Under the pieces are notes generated by a model. The model saw nothing but the letters and a program-made list of their open reading frames with translations, made no database searches and was not told where the DNA came from. 55,825 nucleotides of DNA from Metabacillus fastidiosus NBRC 101226 (GTDB lineage: Bacteria > Bacillota > Bacilli > Bacillales > Bacillaceae): positions 1-55,825 of the forward strand of contig NZ_BCVG01000018.1 of NCBI RefSeq assembly GCF_001591625.1, written 5' to 3'. Made by a program: the position numbers and the translations under genes. Positions within the stretch are counted from its first letter, which is position 1; every line of letters begins with the position of its first letter. Shown here piece by piece: positions 1 to 11,198 of the stretch.

Positions 1-173
1 TCTTTTTATTTAACCTTTTTAGCTTAGAAACTTTAAAATGATAAGTCTTTCGATGTATATAAATTGTAAATTTATATATAAAAATGGTAATACAGGACCA
101 TTATTTGGATTTATATACATGATATACTAAATCCATTAATGTAATTATTATTTATTCTATTGGAGGACTAGAA
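1..173. other. AT-rich upstream region, no gene seen
   Basis: I see no coding sequence here. An 8-bp inverted repeat (TGGATTTA at 106-113 and TAAATCCA at 128-135) lies upstream of the first gene, whose ribosome binding site GGAGG is at 162-166. I could not assign a confident promoter. Confidence 0.5.
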
Positions 174-518
174 ATGAAATGGTATTTAAAAGCATTCCAG
201 AAGTATGCGATATTTCAGGGAAGAGCAAGACGGAAAGAATATTGGATGTTTTTCCTTATTCATTATATTATTCTGCTAGCACTTATAATAATACAAGAAG
301 TTGCAGATATTTCTTTCTTATTTGTAGTATATTTTTTAGCTACTATATTACCAACCTTAGCTCTTTCAGTTCGTAGATTGCATGATATTGGAAGGAGTGG
401 ATGGTGGATTTTAATATATTATGTTCCATTCGGTACTATTGTTCTACTCGTATTTGCTTGCCTGGATAGTCAGGAAGGCGACAATCAATATGGTCTAAAT
501 GCTAAAGTTCCAGCTTAA
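174..518 (+). CDS. DUF805 family small membrane protein
   Basis: This 114-residue protein has the DUF805 layout. An amphipathic N-terminus leads to the motif GRARRKEYW (about residues 16-24), followed by hydrophobic helices at about 25-41, 47-65 and 78-97, with the family loop RRLHDIGRSGWW at about 67-78. It should sit in the cytoplasmic membrane. No enzymatic role is established for the family. The ATG follows GGAGG with 7 bases between, and the gene ends just before a strong terminator, so it looks monocistronic. It is not part of the conserved B. subtilis neighbourhood as I know it, so it may be a lineage-specific insertion. Confidence 0.85.
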   Translation: MKWYLKAFQKYAIFQGRARRKEYWMFFLIHYIILLALIIIQEVADISFLFVVYFLATILPTLALSVRRLHDIGRSGWWILIYYVPFGTIVLLVFACLDSQEGDNQYGLNAKVPA

Positions 519-519
519 A

Positions 520-554
520 AATAATCGTCCTATTAATGGGACGATTATTTTTTA
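520..554 (+). terminator. Intrinsic terminator after the DUF805 gene
   Basis: An 11-bp perfect stem (520-530 with 539-549) is followed by a T run. Confidence 0.85.
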
Positions 555-679
555 TTAAAACAGAATACATTAATTCATTTAATATAAAATTAATTTTAAA
601 ATGATTTGAAATAGACATACACGGATAGTTATTAGTCACATAAAATATGAAATATGTAATTAATTAATCTTAGAATTCT

Positions 680-707
680 GTATAAGGTTCACCTTTTTGG
701 GCAGACT
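680..707 (+). promoter_or_regulatory. Sigma-F/G-like promoter of csfB
   Basis: GTATA at 680-684 and GGGCAGACT at 699-707 match the forespore sigma-F pattern GGnnAnAnT in the -10 region, with 14 bases between. csfB is known in B. subtilis as a sigma-F-controlled gene. The same GTATA-N14-GG arrangement recurs before fin in this window. Confidence 0.6.
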
Positions 708-730
708 TTAAATATGGAGGTGGAGAGAAA

Positions 731-934
731 GTGAATTCTAATAATCTAATAAAACAAACTAGGGAAGTATGTATTATTTGTGAGAAGAAAAAGGAAAAGG
801 GGATTCATCTTTACACAAGCTTTATCTGTACGGATTGTGAAAGAGAAATGTTAGCAACAGAAACATTTGATCCAAAATATAAGTTTTACTTAGAAAAATT
901 AAAAAGGGTAAATACCCCTCCTCTTTATTCCTAA
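731..934 (+). CDS. csfB: Anti-sigma-G factor Gin (CsfB)
   Basis: This 67-residue protein carries two CxxC pairs (C14/C17 and C33/C36) in the contexts CIICEKKK and CTDCERE. That is the zinc-binding signature of Gin/CsfB, which binds sigma-G and delays its activity in the forespore until engulfment is complete. The start is GTG at 731, with the strong site GGAGGTGGAG just upstream. A forespore-type promoter at 680-707 and a terminator right after the stop make it a single-gene unit. In B. subtilis csfB is followed by xpaC and yaaN before yaaO; both are missing here. Confidence 0.9.
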   Translation: MNSNNLIKQTREVCIICEKKKEKGIHLYTSFICTDCEREMLATETFDPKYKFYLEKLKRVNTPPLYS

Positions 935-961
935 GATCTGTGATAAACAGGTCTATTTTTT
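934..961 (+). terminator. Terminator of csfB
   Basis: An 8-bp stem (934-941 with 947-954, one G-T pair) is followed by ATTTTTT. It starts at the last base of the csfB stop codon. Confidence 0.8.
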
Positions 962-1059
962 ATAGTTATCATGACTCTGTACTGTTTATCGATATAACTA
1001 TTGTTATAATATATATTAAGGAAAGAAAATGCAGTTAATTTAAGAAAGGTAAGTTTGAC

Positions 1060-2484
1060 ATGGAAACTCCACTATTCTCTGCTTTAATAAAACATAAAAG
1101 TAGATATCCTGTTTCTTATCATGTGCCTGGACATAAAAATGGTGAAGTTTTTATTAATGAGGCAAGAGAAGTATTTCAGGAAATTTTAAAGATAGATGTG
1201 ACAGAGCTTAATGGCTTAGATGATTTACATGATCCACAAGAAGCAATTGCGGAGGCACAAAGTCTGGCAGCAGCTTTATATGAGGTAGATAAGACATTTT
1301 TTTTAGTTAACGGTTCTACTGTCGGAAATCTTGCGATGATTATGGCTTGTTGTAGCGAAGGTGAACCAGTGCTCGTACAAAGGAATTCTCATAAGTCTAT
1401 TATGCATGGTGTACAATTAGCAGGGGCAAAACCTGTTTTTTTATCCCCTGTTTTTGATGAGCAGTATAAAGTTCCAGCTTATGTGGAATATGAGACAGTT
1501 AAGGAAGCTATTTTACAGTTTCCTAATGCAAAGGCTCTCATTTTAACAAATCCTAATTATTATGGATTATCAACTGATTTAACGGAAATTATTAATCTAG
1601 CTCATCAATATAAAATACCTGTGCTGGTAGATGAAGCACATGGTGCTCACTTTGTATTGGGGAAAGAGTTTCCGGTCTCATCTGTTAAATATGGGGCGGA
1701 TGTTGTCGTACATTCGGCACATAAAACGCTTCCTGCCATGACGATGGGCTCTTTCTTACATGTAAATAGTAATCTTGTTGATATAGATAAAGTGACTTGG
1801 TATTTATCCATCCTTCAAAGCAGCAGCCCTTCTTACCCAATTATGGCTTCTCTTGATTTGGCAAGGGCATATTTAGAAGAATGTAAGCAATCGATGCAAG
1901 AAGAGATTATACAGGCAGTGAATAAATTCAAAGAGCAAATAGGCAGTCTCTCAGGAATTAAATTAATAACTTCAAAGGATAAAAATATAAAAACAGATCC
2001 ACTGAAGGTGACTATTCAATCAACAAATGGACTGACAGGTTTTGAATTGCAATCCATATTTGAAACTACTGGGGTTTATTGCGAACTTGCCGATATATAT
2101 AATCTATTATTTGTTCTTCCGTTGAAAGATATTGACTTATTATCTGAAAAGCTGACATTATTAGAGCCTTTATTAAGAAATAAAAAAGGCTTAAATAATT
2201 ATCATTGTTATACTTACCAAGCAGATAGAAAAATAATTTCATTGGAAATACCATATTCTCACTTTAAAAATTGTAAAAAAGAAGTTGTCAATTTTGCTGA
2301 TGCAGCCGGGCATTATGCTGCGGAATCTATTATTCCATATCCACCCGGAATACCATTTATTATGGCGGGAGAAAAATTAACAGAGAAATTAATAGAAGAA
2401 TTGATCAATTTAATAAATCTAGGAATTAATATTCAAGGCGATCAACATATAAGCTATGGAGAAATTGCTGTTTATCGAAAGTAA
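1060..2484 (+). CDS. yaaO: PLP-dependent Orn/Lys/Arg decarboxylase-family protein (YaaO-like)
   Basis: The 474-residue product has the fold-type-I PLP enzyme pattern of the Orn/Lys/Arg decarboxylase group. The N-terminal motif YHVPGHKNG is at about residues 20-28. The cofactor-ring region VDEAHGAHF is at about 190-198 and the Schiff-base lysine in HSAHKT is K222. It lacks the receiver-like N-terminal domain of large inducible decarboxylases, so it belongs to the short Bacillus type. The likely reaction is decarboxylation of a basic amino acid; the exact substrate cannot be read from sequence. The stop is 2-11 bases before tmk, so the two are probably co-transcribed. Confidence 0.85.
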   Translation: METPLFSALIKHKSRYPVSYHVPGHKNGEVFINEAREVFQEILKIDVTELNGLDDLHDPQEAIAEAQSLAAALYEVDKTFFLVNGSTVGNLAMIMACCSEGEPVLVQRNSHKSIMHGVQLAGAKPVFLSPVFDEQYKVPAYVEYETVKEAILQFPNAKALILTNPNYYGLSTDLTEIINLAHQYKIPVLVDEAHGAHFVLGKEFPVSSVKYGADVVVHSAHKTLPAMTMGSFLHVNSNLVDIDKVTWYLSILQSSSPSYPIMASLDLARAYLEECKQSMQEEIIQAVNKFKEQIGSLSGIKLITSKDKNIKTDPLKVTIQSTNGLTGFELQSIFETTGVYCELADIYNLLFVLPLKDIDLLSEKLTLLEPLLRNKKGLNNYHCYTYQADRKIISLEIPYSHFKNCKKEVVNFADAAGHYAAESIIPYPPGIPFIMAGEKLTEKLIEELINLINLGINIQGDQHISYGEIAVYRK

Positions 2485-2495
2485 GGGTGAAAAGA

Positions 2496-3119
2496 ATGAA
2501 TGGTTTATTTATTACATTTGAAGGTCCTGAAGGTGCCGGTAAAACGACAATCTTAAATATGCTGAAAAATTATAATTTTGGTAGAGAAGTTGTTTTTACG
2601 AGGGAGCCTGGCGGTATTCATATAGCAGAAAAAATACGAGAAGTCATCCTGGATAAAAATCATACTGAGATGGATGCAAGAACGGAAGCACTATTATATG
2701 CAGCTGCGAGAAGACAGCATTTAGTCGAAAAGGTTATTCCTGCATTAAAAGATGGGAAGATTGTTATTTGTGATCGCTTTATAGATAGTTCATTAGCTTA
2801 TCAAGGGTACGCGAGAGGACTTGGGATTGATGAAGTTCTATCAATAAATGAGTTTGCAATAAACGGTGTTATGCCTGATTTAACTTTATATTTTGATATC
2901 GATCCTGAGGTTGGATTAAAGAGAATTGCTGACAGTGAGATTCGTGAAGTGAATAGATTGGACTTAGAAAAGTATAGTTTTCATGTAAAAGTACAAGAGG
3001 GATATCAAAAGGTTATAGAACGCTTCCAGGACCGAATTATTAAAGTACAGGCAGATCAGTCTGTAAACGTTGTTTTTGAAGAGGTAAATAAAATATTAGC
3101 ACAATATATTTGTGATTGA
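2496..3119 (+). CDS. tmk: Thymidylate kinase
   Basis: Thymidylate kinase converts dTMP to dTDP for DNA synthesis. The P-loop [10 protein letters not shown] lies near residue 10, and the [13 protein letters not shown] motif marks the DR(F/Y) nucleotide-binding loop near the middle. The arginine-containing lid region follows at NRLDLEK. I chose ATG 2496 (207 residues) over the in-frame GTG at 2487: the site AAGGGTG at 2483-2489 is correctly spaced for 2496, and known homologues begin at the same point. It follows the yaaO-like gene directly and precedes darA, as in B. subtilis. Confidence 0.95.
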   Translation: MNGLFITFEGPEGAGKTTILNMLKNYNFGREVVFTREPGGIHIAEKIREVILDKNHTEMDARTEALLYAAARRQHLVEKVIPALKDGKIVICDRFIDSSLAYQGYARGLGIDEVLSINEFAINGVMPDLTLYFDIDPEVGLKRIADSEIREVNRLDLEKYSFHVKVQEGYQKVIERFQDRIIKVQADQSVNVVFEEVNKILAQYICD

Positions 3120-3180
3120 AATTATTAAAAATACCAAATTCTGATATAATATAATTACCATAAATCAAGCAATGATATAG

Positions 3181-3543
<363 letters not shown>

Positions 3544-3555
3544 AGGAGATAAATG

Positions 3556-3996
3556 ATGAAAATTAGTCAAGATATTCGGACGATGATTGAGAAAAGAGGA
3601 GTAGAACAAAGAGGAACTGCGATATCATCAAAAGGTTTCCAAGATCTTATCCAAAAACAGGGGAATAAATTACAAATAGAACAGTTGAATAAATTGATGG
3701 TTGATATTGATGGTGCTGGACGACGTCTGGCAAAATCGAGGAATTTCAATGAACTGTCTAAATATAAAGTGTTAGTAAAGCGGTTTATTCAGGAGGCTGT
3801 AGAATTTGGGATGAGTACAAAACAATCCTACAGTTGGGATATGAACGGAAACAGCAGATCATTGAAAATTGTAGAGCAAGTTGACCAGACTTTAATAGAA
3901 TTAACAGATGAAATTGTAAATAAAGAGCAATCATCAATCGATATTCTTGCTAAAATAGGAGAAATTAAAGGATTGTTAATTAATCTGTACGTATAG
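3556..3996 (+). CDS. yaaR: YaaR family protein (DUF327)
   Basis: The 146-residue protein matches the DUF327/YaaR family by length, charge pattern and position between darA and holB. It is mostly helical and polar, with a basic segment around GAGRRLAKSRN and no membrane helix. Family function is unknown. Two ATGs occur (3553 and 3556); the second has better spacing from GAGGAG. A 14-base gap separates it from holB, so it is probably in one operon with holB, ricT and yabA. Confidence 0.85.
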   Translation: MKISQDIRTMIEKRGVEQRGTAISSKGFQDLIQKQGNKLQIEQLNKLMVDIDGAGRRLAKSRNFNELSKYKVLVKRFIQEAVEFGMSTKQSYSWDMNGNSRSLKIVEQVDQTLIELTDEIVNKEQSSIDILAKIGEIKGLLINLYV

Positions 3997-4010
3997 AAAG
4001 TGGTTTTGAT

Positions 4011-5003
4011 ATGACGAGTACATGGAATGAATTAGCTGTCTATCAGCCTAAAGTGTTAAAATTATTAGCAAACAGTATTCAGAAGAATAGATTAGCGCAT
4101 GCGTATCTTTTTGAGGGAAGTAAAGGCACGGGGAAAAAGGATATTAGTTTATTATTAGCTAAGCGTTACTTTTGCCAAAATCCGAGTGGATATGAGCCTT
4201 GTCATATATGCAGAAATTGCAGACGAATCGACACAGGAAATCATCCTGATGTACACATTGTGCAGCCGGATGGTCTGTCTATTAAAAAATCTCAGATTCA
4301 GGCATTACAAGAAGAGTTTTCAAAAGCGGGCGTTGAATCAAATAAAAAGCTGTATATTATTGAACATGCTGACCGTATGACAGTCAACGCGGCAAATAGT
4401 TTGCTGAAATTTTTAGAAGAACCAAGTTCCAGTACAATTGCTATTTTAATTACAGAACAGGTTCATCGTATTATAAATACGATTCTTTCAAGATGTCAGA
4501 CCTTATCTTTTCAGCCAATTCCTCCAAGCGCTATAAGAGAAGAGCTCGAAAAGCATGAGGTACCGAGCAGAATTGCTCATCTTGTTTCTTATTTAACAAA
4601 TGATGTAGAGCAAGCACTCGAAATAAGTCGAGATGATTGGTTTGCAGAAGCAAGAGTGATAGTGATAAAATTGTATGAGGTATTGTGGGATCGTAAAGGA
4701 CAAGCACCATTAATGATCCATACACAATGGATGCCGCATTTTAATGATAAAGAAAAGCAAGATATCGGTTTAGATTTACTGTTATATATATATAAGGATT
4801 TATTATCTGTTCAGATCGGAAATGACAAGCAGGTTGTTTTTCAAGATTTGTTACAGCAATTAAAGCAGCATTCCCTTCAAATAACTCAAAGAAATTTGCT
4901 TAAGAAAATAACATTAGTATTAGATGCTAAGAGAAAGCTTCACGCCAATACGAATCCGCAGTTATTGATGGAACAGTTGGTTTTAACATTGCAGGAGGGA
5001 TGA
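4011..5003 (+). CDS. holB: DNA polymerase III delta-prime subunit
   Basis: HolB is the delta-prime subunit of the clamp loader that places the beta clamp on primed DNA. The N-terminal AAA+ module has a P-loop-like EGSKGTGKKD (about residues 35-44). A four-cysteine zinc cluster (in YFCQNP, EPCHICRNCRR) lies at about 50-66, and the sensor motif ILSRCQ is near residue 160. The second threonine/serine of a normal Walker A is replaced by lysine, in line with delta-prime not being an active ATPase. At 330 residues it has normal length. Its TGA overlaps the ricT upstream region by 4 bases. Confidence 0.94.
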   Translation: MTSTWNELAVYQPKVLKLLANSIQKNRLAHAYLFEGSKGTGKKDISLLLAKRYFCQNPSGYEPCHICRNCRRIDTGNHPDVHIVQPDGLSIKKSQIQALQEEFSKAGVESNKKLYIIEHADRMTVNAANSLLKFLEEPSSSTIAILITEQVHRIINTILSRCQTLSFQPIPPSAIREELEKHEVPSRIAHLVSYLTNDVEQALEISRDDWFAEARVIVIKLYEVLWDRKGQAPLMIHTQWMPHFNDKEKQDIGLDLLLYIYKDLLSVQIGNDKQVVFQDLLQQLKQHSLQITQRNLLKKITLVLDAKRKLHANTNPQLLMEQLVLTLQEG

Positions 5004-5005
5004 GT

Positions 5006-5833
5006 TTGTACGATGTTGTAGGTGTCCGCTTCAAAAAAGCAGGCAAAATTTATTACTTCGATCCGAATGATCTCCAAATCCAATCTGGTGATTTTGTTAT
5101 CGTCGAAACGATTAGGGGAATTGAATACGGAAAAGTAGTTCTTAATAATAAGAAAGTAGAAGAAAACGATGTTGTATTACCGTTGAAGAAGGTCATTCGT
5201 TTAGCGGATACAAATGATCAAATAATGGTCAAGGAAAATCAACTTGCTGCACAGGAAGCTTATAATGTTTGCCAGCAGAAGGTGGAAGAACATCGTTTAG
5301 ATATGAAGCTTGTTGATGTAGAATATACATTTGACCGTAATAAGGTTATTTTCTACTTTACGGCTGATGGAAGAGTCGACTTTCGGGAGCTCGTAAAAGA
5401 TTTAGCTGCTATTTTTAAGACAAGAATTGAATTAAGACAAATTGGAGTACGTGATGAGGCCAAAATGCTCGGCGGAATTGGTCCATGTGGCAGGATGCTT
5501 TGCTGTTCAACATTTTTAGGCGATTTTGAGCCAGTATCAATAAAAATGGCAAAGGATCAAAACTTATCATTAAACCCAACGAAAATCTCTGGATTATGCG
5601 GCCGCTTAATGTGCTGTTTAAAATATGAAAATGATGAATATGAATCAGCAAAAGAGATGCTGCCGGACTTGGGAGAGGTTATCGGAACTCCTAACGGAAT
5701 TGGAAAAGTAGTTGGGCTTAATATTTTAGAACGTGTGTTACAGGTAGAGCTTGTCGAACGGGAGCGCGTTGTTGAATACACTTGGAGTGAATTACAGGAA
5801 GAAGGCGTAGTTCCAATGCAATCCACAGATTAA
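5006..5833 (+). CDS. ricT: RicT (PSP1 domain), RNase Y-stimulating complex subunit
   Basis: RicT (YaaT) forms a complex with RicA and RicF that carries iron-sulfur clusters and promotes RNase Y-dependent mRNA processing, affecting competence, biofilm and sporulation in B. subtilis. The PSP1 domain and the two conserved cysteine clusters [10 protein letters not shown] and GLCGRLMCC (about residues 150-200) are intact. I prefer TTG 5006 to the overlapping ATG 5000: AGGAGGG at 4993-4999 leaves no spacing for 5000 but six bases for 5006, and homologues start with MYxVxGVRFKK. It sits between holB and yabA. Confidence 0.93.
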   Translation: MYDVVGVRFKKAGKIYYFDPNDLQIQSGDFVIVETIRGIEYGKVVLNNKKVEENDVVLPLKKVIRLADTNDQIMVKENQLAAQEAYNVCQQKVEEHRLDMKLVDVEYTFDRNKVIFYFTADGRVDFRELVKDLAAIFKTRIELRQIGVRDEAKMLGGIGPCGRMLCCSTFLGDFEPVSIKMAKDQNLSLNPTKISGLCGRLMCCLKYENDEYESAKEMLPDLGEVIGTPNGIGKVVGLNILERVLQVELVERERVVEYTWSELQEEGVVPMQSTD

Positions 5834-5846
5834 TGGGGTGGAACAA

Positions 5847-6212
5847 GTGAATAAAAAAGAGATATTTGAATCGGTTAGCAGTATGGAAGAACAAATCGGT
5901 TCTTTGTACACTCAATTAGGCGCATTAAAACAACGCCTGGGTGATCTTATGGAAGAGAACCATCATTTACAAATTGAAAATGGTAATTTACGTCGAAGAC
6001 TAGATTTGGCAACATTAGTCGAAAAAGAGAATAAAGGTAGTAAAACTGATAAACAAAAAGAACAAAAACAAAGCTTAATTGATATAGGCGAAGGCTATGA
6101 TAACTTAGCTCGTCTTTATCAAGAAGGTTTTCATATTTGCAATGTTCATTATGGGAGCATTCGTAAAGAGGGAGACTGCTTATTTTGCTTGTCTTTTCTA
6201 AATAAAAAATGA
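5847..6212 (+). CDS. yabA: Replication initiation control protein YabA
   Basis: YabA limits over-initiation of replication by binding DnaA and the DnaN clamp. The N-terminal half (about residues 5-60) is a heptad-rich coiled coil containing [16 protein letters not shown]. The C-terminus carries the zinc-binding block with HICNVHYGS and [11 protein letters not shown] 5847 (121 residues) is preferred over GTG 5838, because GGGGTGG at 5835-5841 is spaced correctly and family members begin MxKKExF. A terminator follows, ending the tmk-to-yabA block. Confidence 0.94.
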   Translation: MNKKEIFESVSSMEEQIGSLYTQLGALKQRLGDLMEENHHLQIENGNLRRRLDLATLVEKENKGSKTDKQKEQKQSLIDIGEGYDNLARLYQEGFHICNVHYGSIRKEGDCLFCLSFLNKK

Positions 6213-6215
6213 GGA

Positions 6216-6253
6216 AGGACTGACCCGTTTATTTAAGGGATCAGTCCTATTTT
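6216..6253 (+). terminator. Terminator after yabA
   Basis: AGGACTGA at 6216-6223 pairs with TCAGTCCT at 6241-6248, with CCC/GGG extending the stem, then ATTTTAT. Confidence 0.75.
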
Positions 6254-6280
6254 ATATATAAATAAAAGGAGAATTAGTTT

Positions 6281-7024
6281 ATGGTTGAGCTAAAGGATGA
6301 CGAGCGCCTGGACTATTTATTAGCTGAAGATTTACGTATTATTCAAAGCCCATCTGTATTTGCTTTTTCACTTGATGCAGTTTTACTGTCTAAATTTGCT
6401 TATTTGCCGATTCAAAAAGGGAATATTATCGATCTTTGTACAGGGAATGGAATTATTCCATTACTGCTTAGTACAAGAACGAAAGGTAAAATAACTGGTG
6501 TGGAAATTCAAAAGAGACTATATGATATGGCAACAAGAAGTGTTGCCTATAATAGATTGGATGGGCAGATTGATATCATTCATGGCGACTTAAAGGAAAT
6601 GCCAAAGCAATTAGGTCATAGTAAATATGATATTGTTACTTGTAATCCACCTTATTTTGTTACACCAAAGGAAGGTAAAAAAAATGAGAATGAACATTTT
6701 GCCATTGCAAGACATGAGATATTATGTACTTTAGAGGATGTTATTCGTGTTAGCAGCCAATTATTACGTCAAGGTGGTAAATTTGCAATGGTTCATCGTC
6801 CGGGCCGCTTTCTTGAAATTATTGAACTAATGAAGAAATATAGACTTGAACCAAAGCGTGTTCAATTTGTTCATCCTAATAAGGAAAAGGAAGCAAATAC
6901 ATTATTAATAGAAGGAATAAAAGATGGCCAGCCAGATTTGAAAATTTTAAAACCCCTTTTTGTTTATAATAAGCATAGTGAATATACAGATGAGATAAAG
7001 GAAATTTTATATGGAGAAAAATAA
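6281..7024 (+). CDS. yabB: tRNA1(Val) A37 N6-methyltransferase-like protein (YabB)
   Basis: This is a class I SAM-dependent methyltransferase of the TrmN6/YfiC type. The SAM motif [13 protein letters not shown] is at about residues 50-62 and the adenine-N6 catalytic motif NPPYF at about 125-129. These predict N6-methylation of an adenine, most likely in tRNA. At 247 residues its length is normal. The GTG-free ATG follows AAAGGAG. Its end overlaps yazA by 14 bases, indicating translational coupling. Confidence 0.9.
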   Translation: MVELKDDERLDYLLAEDLRIIQSPSVFAFSLDAVLLSKFAYLPIQKGNIIDLCTGNGIIPLLLSTRTKGKITGVEIQKRLYDMATRSVAYNRLDGQIDIIHGDLKEMPKQLGHSKYDIVTCNPPYFVTPKEGKKNENEHFAIARHEILCTLEDVIRVSSQLLRQGGKFAMVHRPGRFLEIIELMKKYRLEPKRVQFVHPNKEKEANTLLIEGIKDGQPDLKILKPLFVYNKHSEYTDEIKEILYGEK

Positions 7025-7286
7025 TCATTTTTTCTATGTATTAGAATGTAAGGATGGGAGTTACTATGCTGGATATACAGTTGACTTGGCAGCAAGAGTA
7101 GAAAAACATAATGCTGGAAAAGGAGCTAAATACACAAGGGCAAGAAAACCAGTAAAGCTTCTTTATAATGAAAGATTCGAAACTAAAAGTGAAGCACTGA
7201 AAATGGAATACTCCTTTAAAAAACTATCCAGGATAGAAAAGGAAAAGTATATAAGAAAAAATAGAAAGGAGGGATTACATAAATGA
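7011..7286 (+). CDS. yazA: GIY-YIG nuclease superfamily protein (YazA)
   Basis: This 91-residue single-domain GIY-YIG protein belongs to the UPF0213 group. The signature reads [16 protein letters not shown] near the N-terminus, followed by the conserved arginine in [16 protein letters not shown] and a helix with the family glutamate in KMEYSFK. The domain class cuts DNA, but the role of this small family is not established. It starts inside yabB and overlaps rsmI by 4 bases, so the three are one transcription unit. Confidence 0.9.
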   Translation: MEKNNHFFYVLECKDGSYYAGYTVDLAARVEKHNAGKGAKYTRARKPVKLLYNERFETKSEALKMEYSFKKLSRIEKEKYIRKNRKEGLHK

Positions 7287-8164
7287 ATAGCCAAAAAAGC
7301 TTTATAAATGATAATGAAAAAGGTGAATTATATTTAGTCCCTACACCAATCGGTAATTTGGAAGATATAACATTCCGTGCACTTAATATTTTAAAAGAAG
7401 TAGATGCCATTGCCGCAGAGGATACAAGGCAAACGAGAAAACTATGTAATCATTTTCAAATAGAAACACCGGTTTTTAGTTATCATGAACATAATAAAGA
7501 AGTTAGCGGAACACGCATCCTTGATATGATGATGGATGGTAAAAGAGTTGCTCTCGTAAGTGATGCCGGTATGCCGACAATTTCTGATCCTGGAAGTGAG
7601 CTGGTCAAACAAGTACTGAGCTTGAATGCAAAAGTCATTCCGCTTCCAGGAGCAAATGCTGCATTAACAGCATTAATAGCATCAGGAATTAGTCCGCAGC
7701 CTTTTTATTTCTTTGGATTTTTGGACCGGCATAAGAAAGAAAAGAAAAAACAATTAGAACAATTGAAAAGCATGAGGGACACATTGATTTTTTACGAATC
7801 CCCGCATAGATTAAAAGATACATTAAATCTTATGTATGAGTACTTTGGTAATAGGATGATCTGTCTATCAAGGGAGTTAACGAAGAAATTTGAAGAGTTT
7901 ATTCGTGGAACTCTGGAGGAAGTAATAAAGTGGTCTGAAGAAAATGAAATCCGTGGAGAATTTTGTATAATAATAGAAGGAAATACTAATGAGGAAATAG
8001 AGGATCCAGACAATATATGGTGGAATACATTGGGATTAGCAGAACATGTAGAACATTATATAGAAAATGGATTAAAAGCAAAAGATGCTATTAAACAAGT
8101 TGCAGTAGATCGTGAAATGGCAAAAAGAGATGTTTATCAAGCATATCATATTAATGAAAAATAA
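7283..8164 (+). CDS. rsmI: 16S rRNA (cytidine1402-2'-O)-methyltransferase
   Basis: RsmI adds the 2'-O-methyl group to C1402 in the ribosomal decoding centre. The tetrapyrrole-methylase fold is clear: YLVPTPIGNLEDITFRAL (about residues 17-34), AAEDTRQTRKLC (about 45-56), VSDAGMPTISDPG (about 92-104) and the LPGANAALTALIASGI loop. At 293 residues it is full length. It overlaps yazA by ATGA and ends at a terminator shared with convergent abrB. Confidence 0.95.
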   Translation: MNSQKSFINDNEKGELYLVPTPIGNLEDITFRALNILKEVDAIAAEDTRQTRKLCNHFQIETPVFSYHEHNKEVSGTRILDMMMDGKRVALVSDAGMPTISDPGSELVKQVLSLNAKVIPLPGANAALTALIASGISPQPFYFFGFLDRHKKEKKKQLEQLKSMRDTLIFYESPHRLKDTLNLMYEYFGNRMICLSRELTKKFEEFIRGTLEEVIKWSEENEIRGEFCIIIEGNTNEEIEDPDNIWWNTLGLAEHVEHYIENGLKAKDAIKQVAVDREMAKRDVYQAYHINEK

Positions 8165-8191
8165 AAATGCCCCTGTAATGGGGGCATTTTT
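8163..8191. terminator. Bidirectional terminator between rsmI and abrB
   Basis: AAAAATGCCCC at 8163-8173 and GGGGCATTTTT at 8181-8191 form a perfect 11-bp stem flanked by A and T runs. It can end transcripts from both converging genes. Confidence 0.9.
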
Positions 8192-8471
8192 ATTTTTCAA
8201 CTAATTGACTTTGAATTTCAGCAAGGATTTGTTCTGCACCTTCACGGCTAAGTACAAGTTTACCATTACCAAGTGTGAAATTATCATCAGATACTTCACC
8301 AGTTACTTGGCAAGTCATATTAGGTTTATATTTTTTTAAGATGATTCTTTCATCATCAACATAAATTTCTAATGCATCTTTCTCAGCAATACCTAAAGTA
8401 CGGCGTAATTCAATAGGAATAACGACACGGCCTAACTCGTCAACTTTACGTACAATTCCAGTAGATTTCAT
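8190..8471 (-). CDS. abrB: Transition-state regulator AbrB
   Basis: AbrB represses many stationary-phase genes and is itself repressed by phosphorylated Spo0A. The N-terminal swapped-hairpin DNA-binding domain reads GIVRKVDELGRVVIP (about residues 4-18) and the C-terminal half holds CQVTGEVSDD. I start it at the ATG at 8471 (93 residues); upstream codons in frame cover the promoter region. The site GAGAGGAGAAAG precedes the ATG on the minus strand. It is the only confident minus-strand gene here. Promoter and Spo0A boxes lie at 8524-8597. Confidence 0.96.
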   Translation of the reverse strand: MKSTGIVRKVDELGRVVIPIELRRTLGIAEKDALEIYVDDERIILKKYKPNMTCQVTGEVSDDNFTLGNGKLVLSREGAEQILAEIQSQLVEK

Positions 8472-8523
8472 AATTCTTTCTCCTCTCAATATAAAAAAAA
8501 TATCTCTATTTTTAATTTCAAAC

Positions 8524-8550
8524 TTCGTCAATATAAGTCAAGATTCGACA
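8524..8550 (-). promoter_or_regulatory. Spo0A box array in the abrB leader
   Basis: Read on the minus strand, a perfect box TGTCGAA (8550-8544) and a perfect box TGACGAA (8530-8524) are 20 bases apart, with a degenerate TGACTTA exactly between them. This is the repression site expected for abrB, just downstream of its promoter. Confidence 0.8.
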
Positions 8551-8568
8551 AAAACTGCTTGCTCTATT

Positions 8569-8597
8569 AGAATATCAGTGTTTCCAATAAACGTCAA
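8569..8597 (-). promoter_or_regulatory. abrB promoter
   Basis: On the minus strand TTGACG (8597-8592) and TATTCT (8574-8569) are 17 bases apart. The Spo0A boxes follow immediately downstream, as expected for abrB. Confidence 0.7.
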
Positions 8598-8599
8598 TC

Positions 8600-8890
8600 A
8601 TTTTTTTGAAGAAAATTTGAAAAATAGTAAAAAGATTGATAGATAAAGGGATTGAAGTATCTATTAGTAGATGAATATTTACCATTAAATTCATAAAAAG
8701 GAAATTTAAAAACATTTAATTACTTTTTTTTGAAATATTTCTGATTCTTATTATACAATATATTCGACAAAATTTAAATAGTTCAAATATCTGTATATTC
8801 CAATAGAACTATTTTAACTTGAATGATAAAAAACAATCTGATTATAGTATTTCTTTCTAAAAGAAAAGCAATTTGTTTATGTATATTTTC
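8600..8890. other. Very AT-rich spacer between abrB and the metS promoter
   Basis: No gene is visible. One further perfect Spo0A box (TTCGACA on the plus strand, 8763-8769) lies here next to a TATACAAT-like sequence. The rest appears unstructured. Confidence 0.5.
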
Positions 8891-8918
8891 TTGATATTAA
8901 GGGTTAAGATGGTATCAT
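8891..8918 (+). promoter_or_regulatory. Putative metS leader promoter
   Basis: TTGATA at 8891-8896 and TATCAT at 8913-8918 are spaced by 16 bases. A transcript from here would meet the hairpin at 8993-9022 before reaching metS. Confidence 0.5.
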
Positions 8919-8988
8919 AGAAATTATAAATAATAATGTTGAAAAAGTATTATTTCATTAGATTTTAAACAATATAATAGTTTCGTAA

Positions 8989-11100
<2,112 letters not shown>

Positions 11101-11108
11101 TTGTATAT

Positions 11109-11155
11109 AAATGGGTGTTCCACGTGTAACATTTTGTAGAACACCCATTTGTTTT
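11109..11155 (+). terminator. metS terminator
   Basis: A 12-bp perfect stem (11109-11120 with 11139-11150) is followed by a GTTTTGT tract. Confidence 0.8.
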
Positions 11156-11198
11156 GTCAATTATTAGATGAAAATTAAGCCAAAAGGAGTTGTATGGA

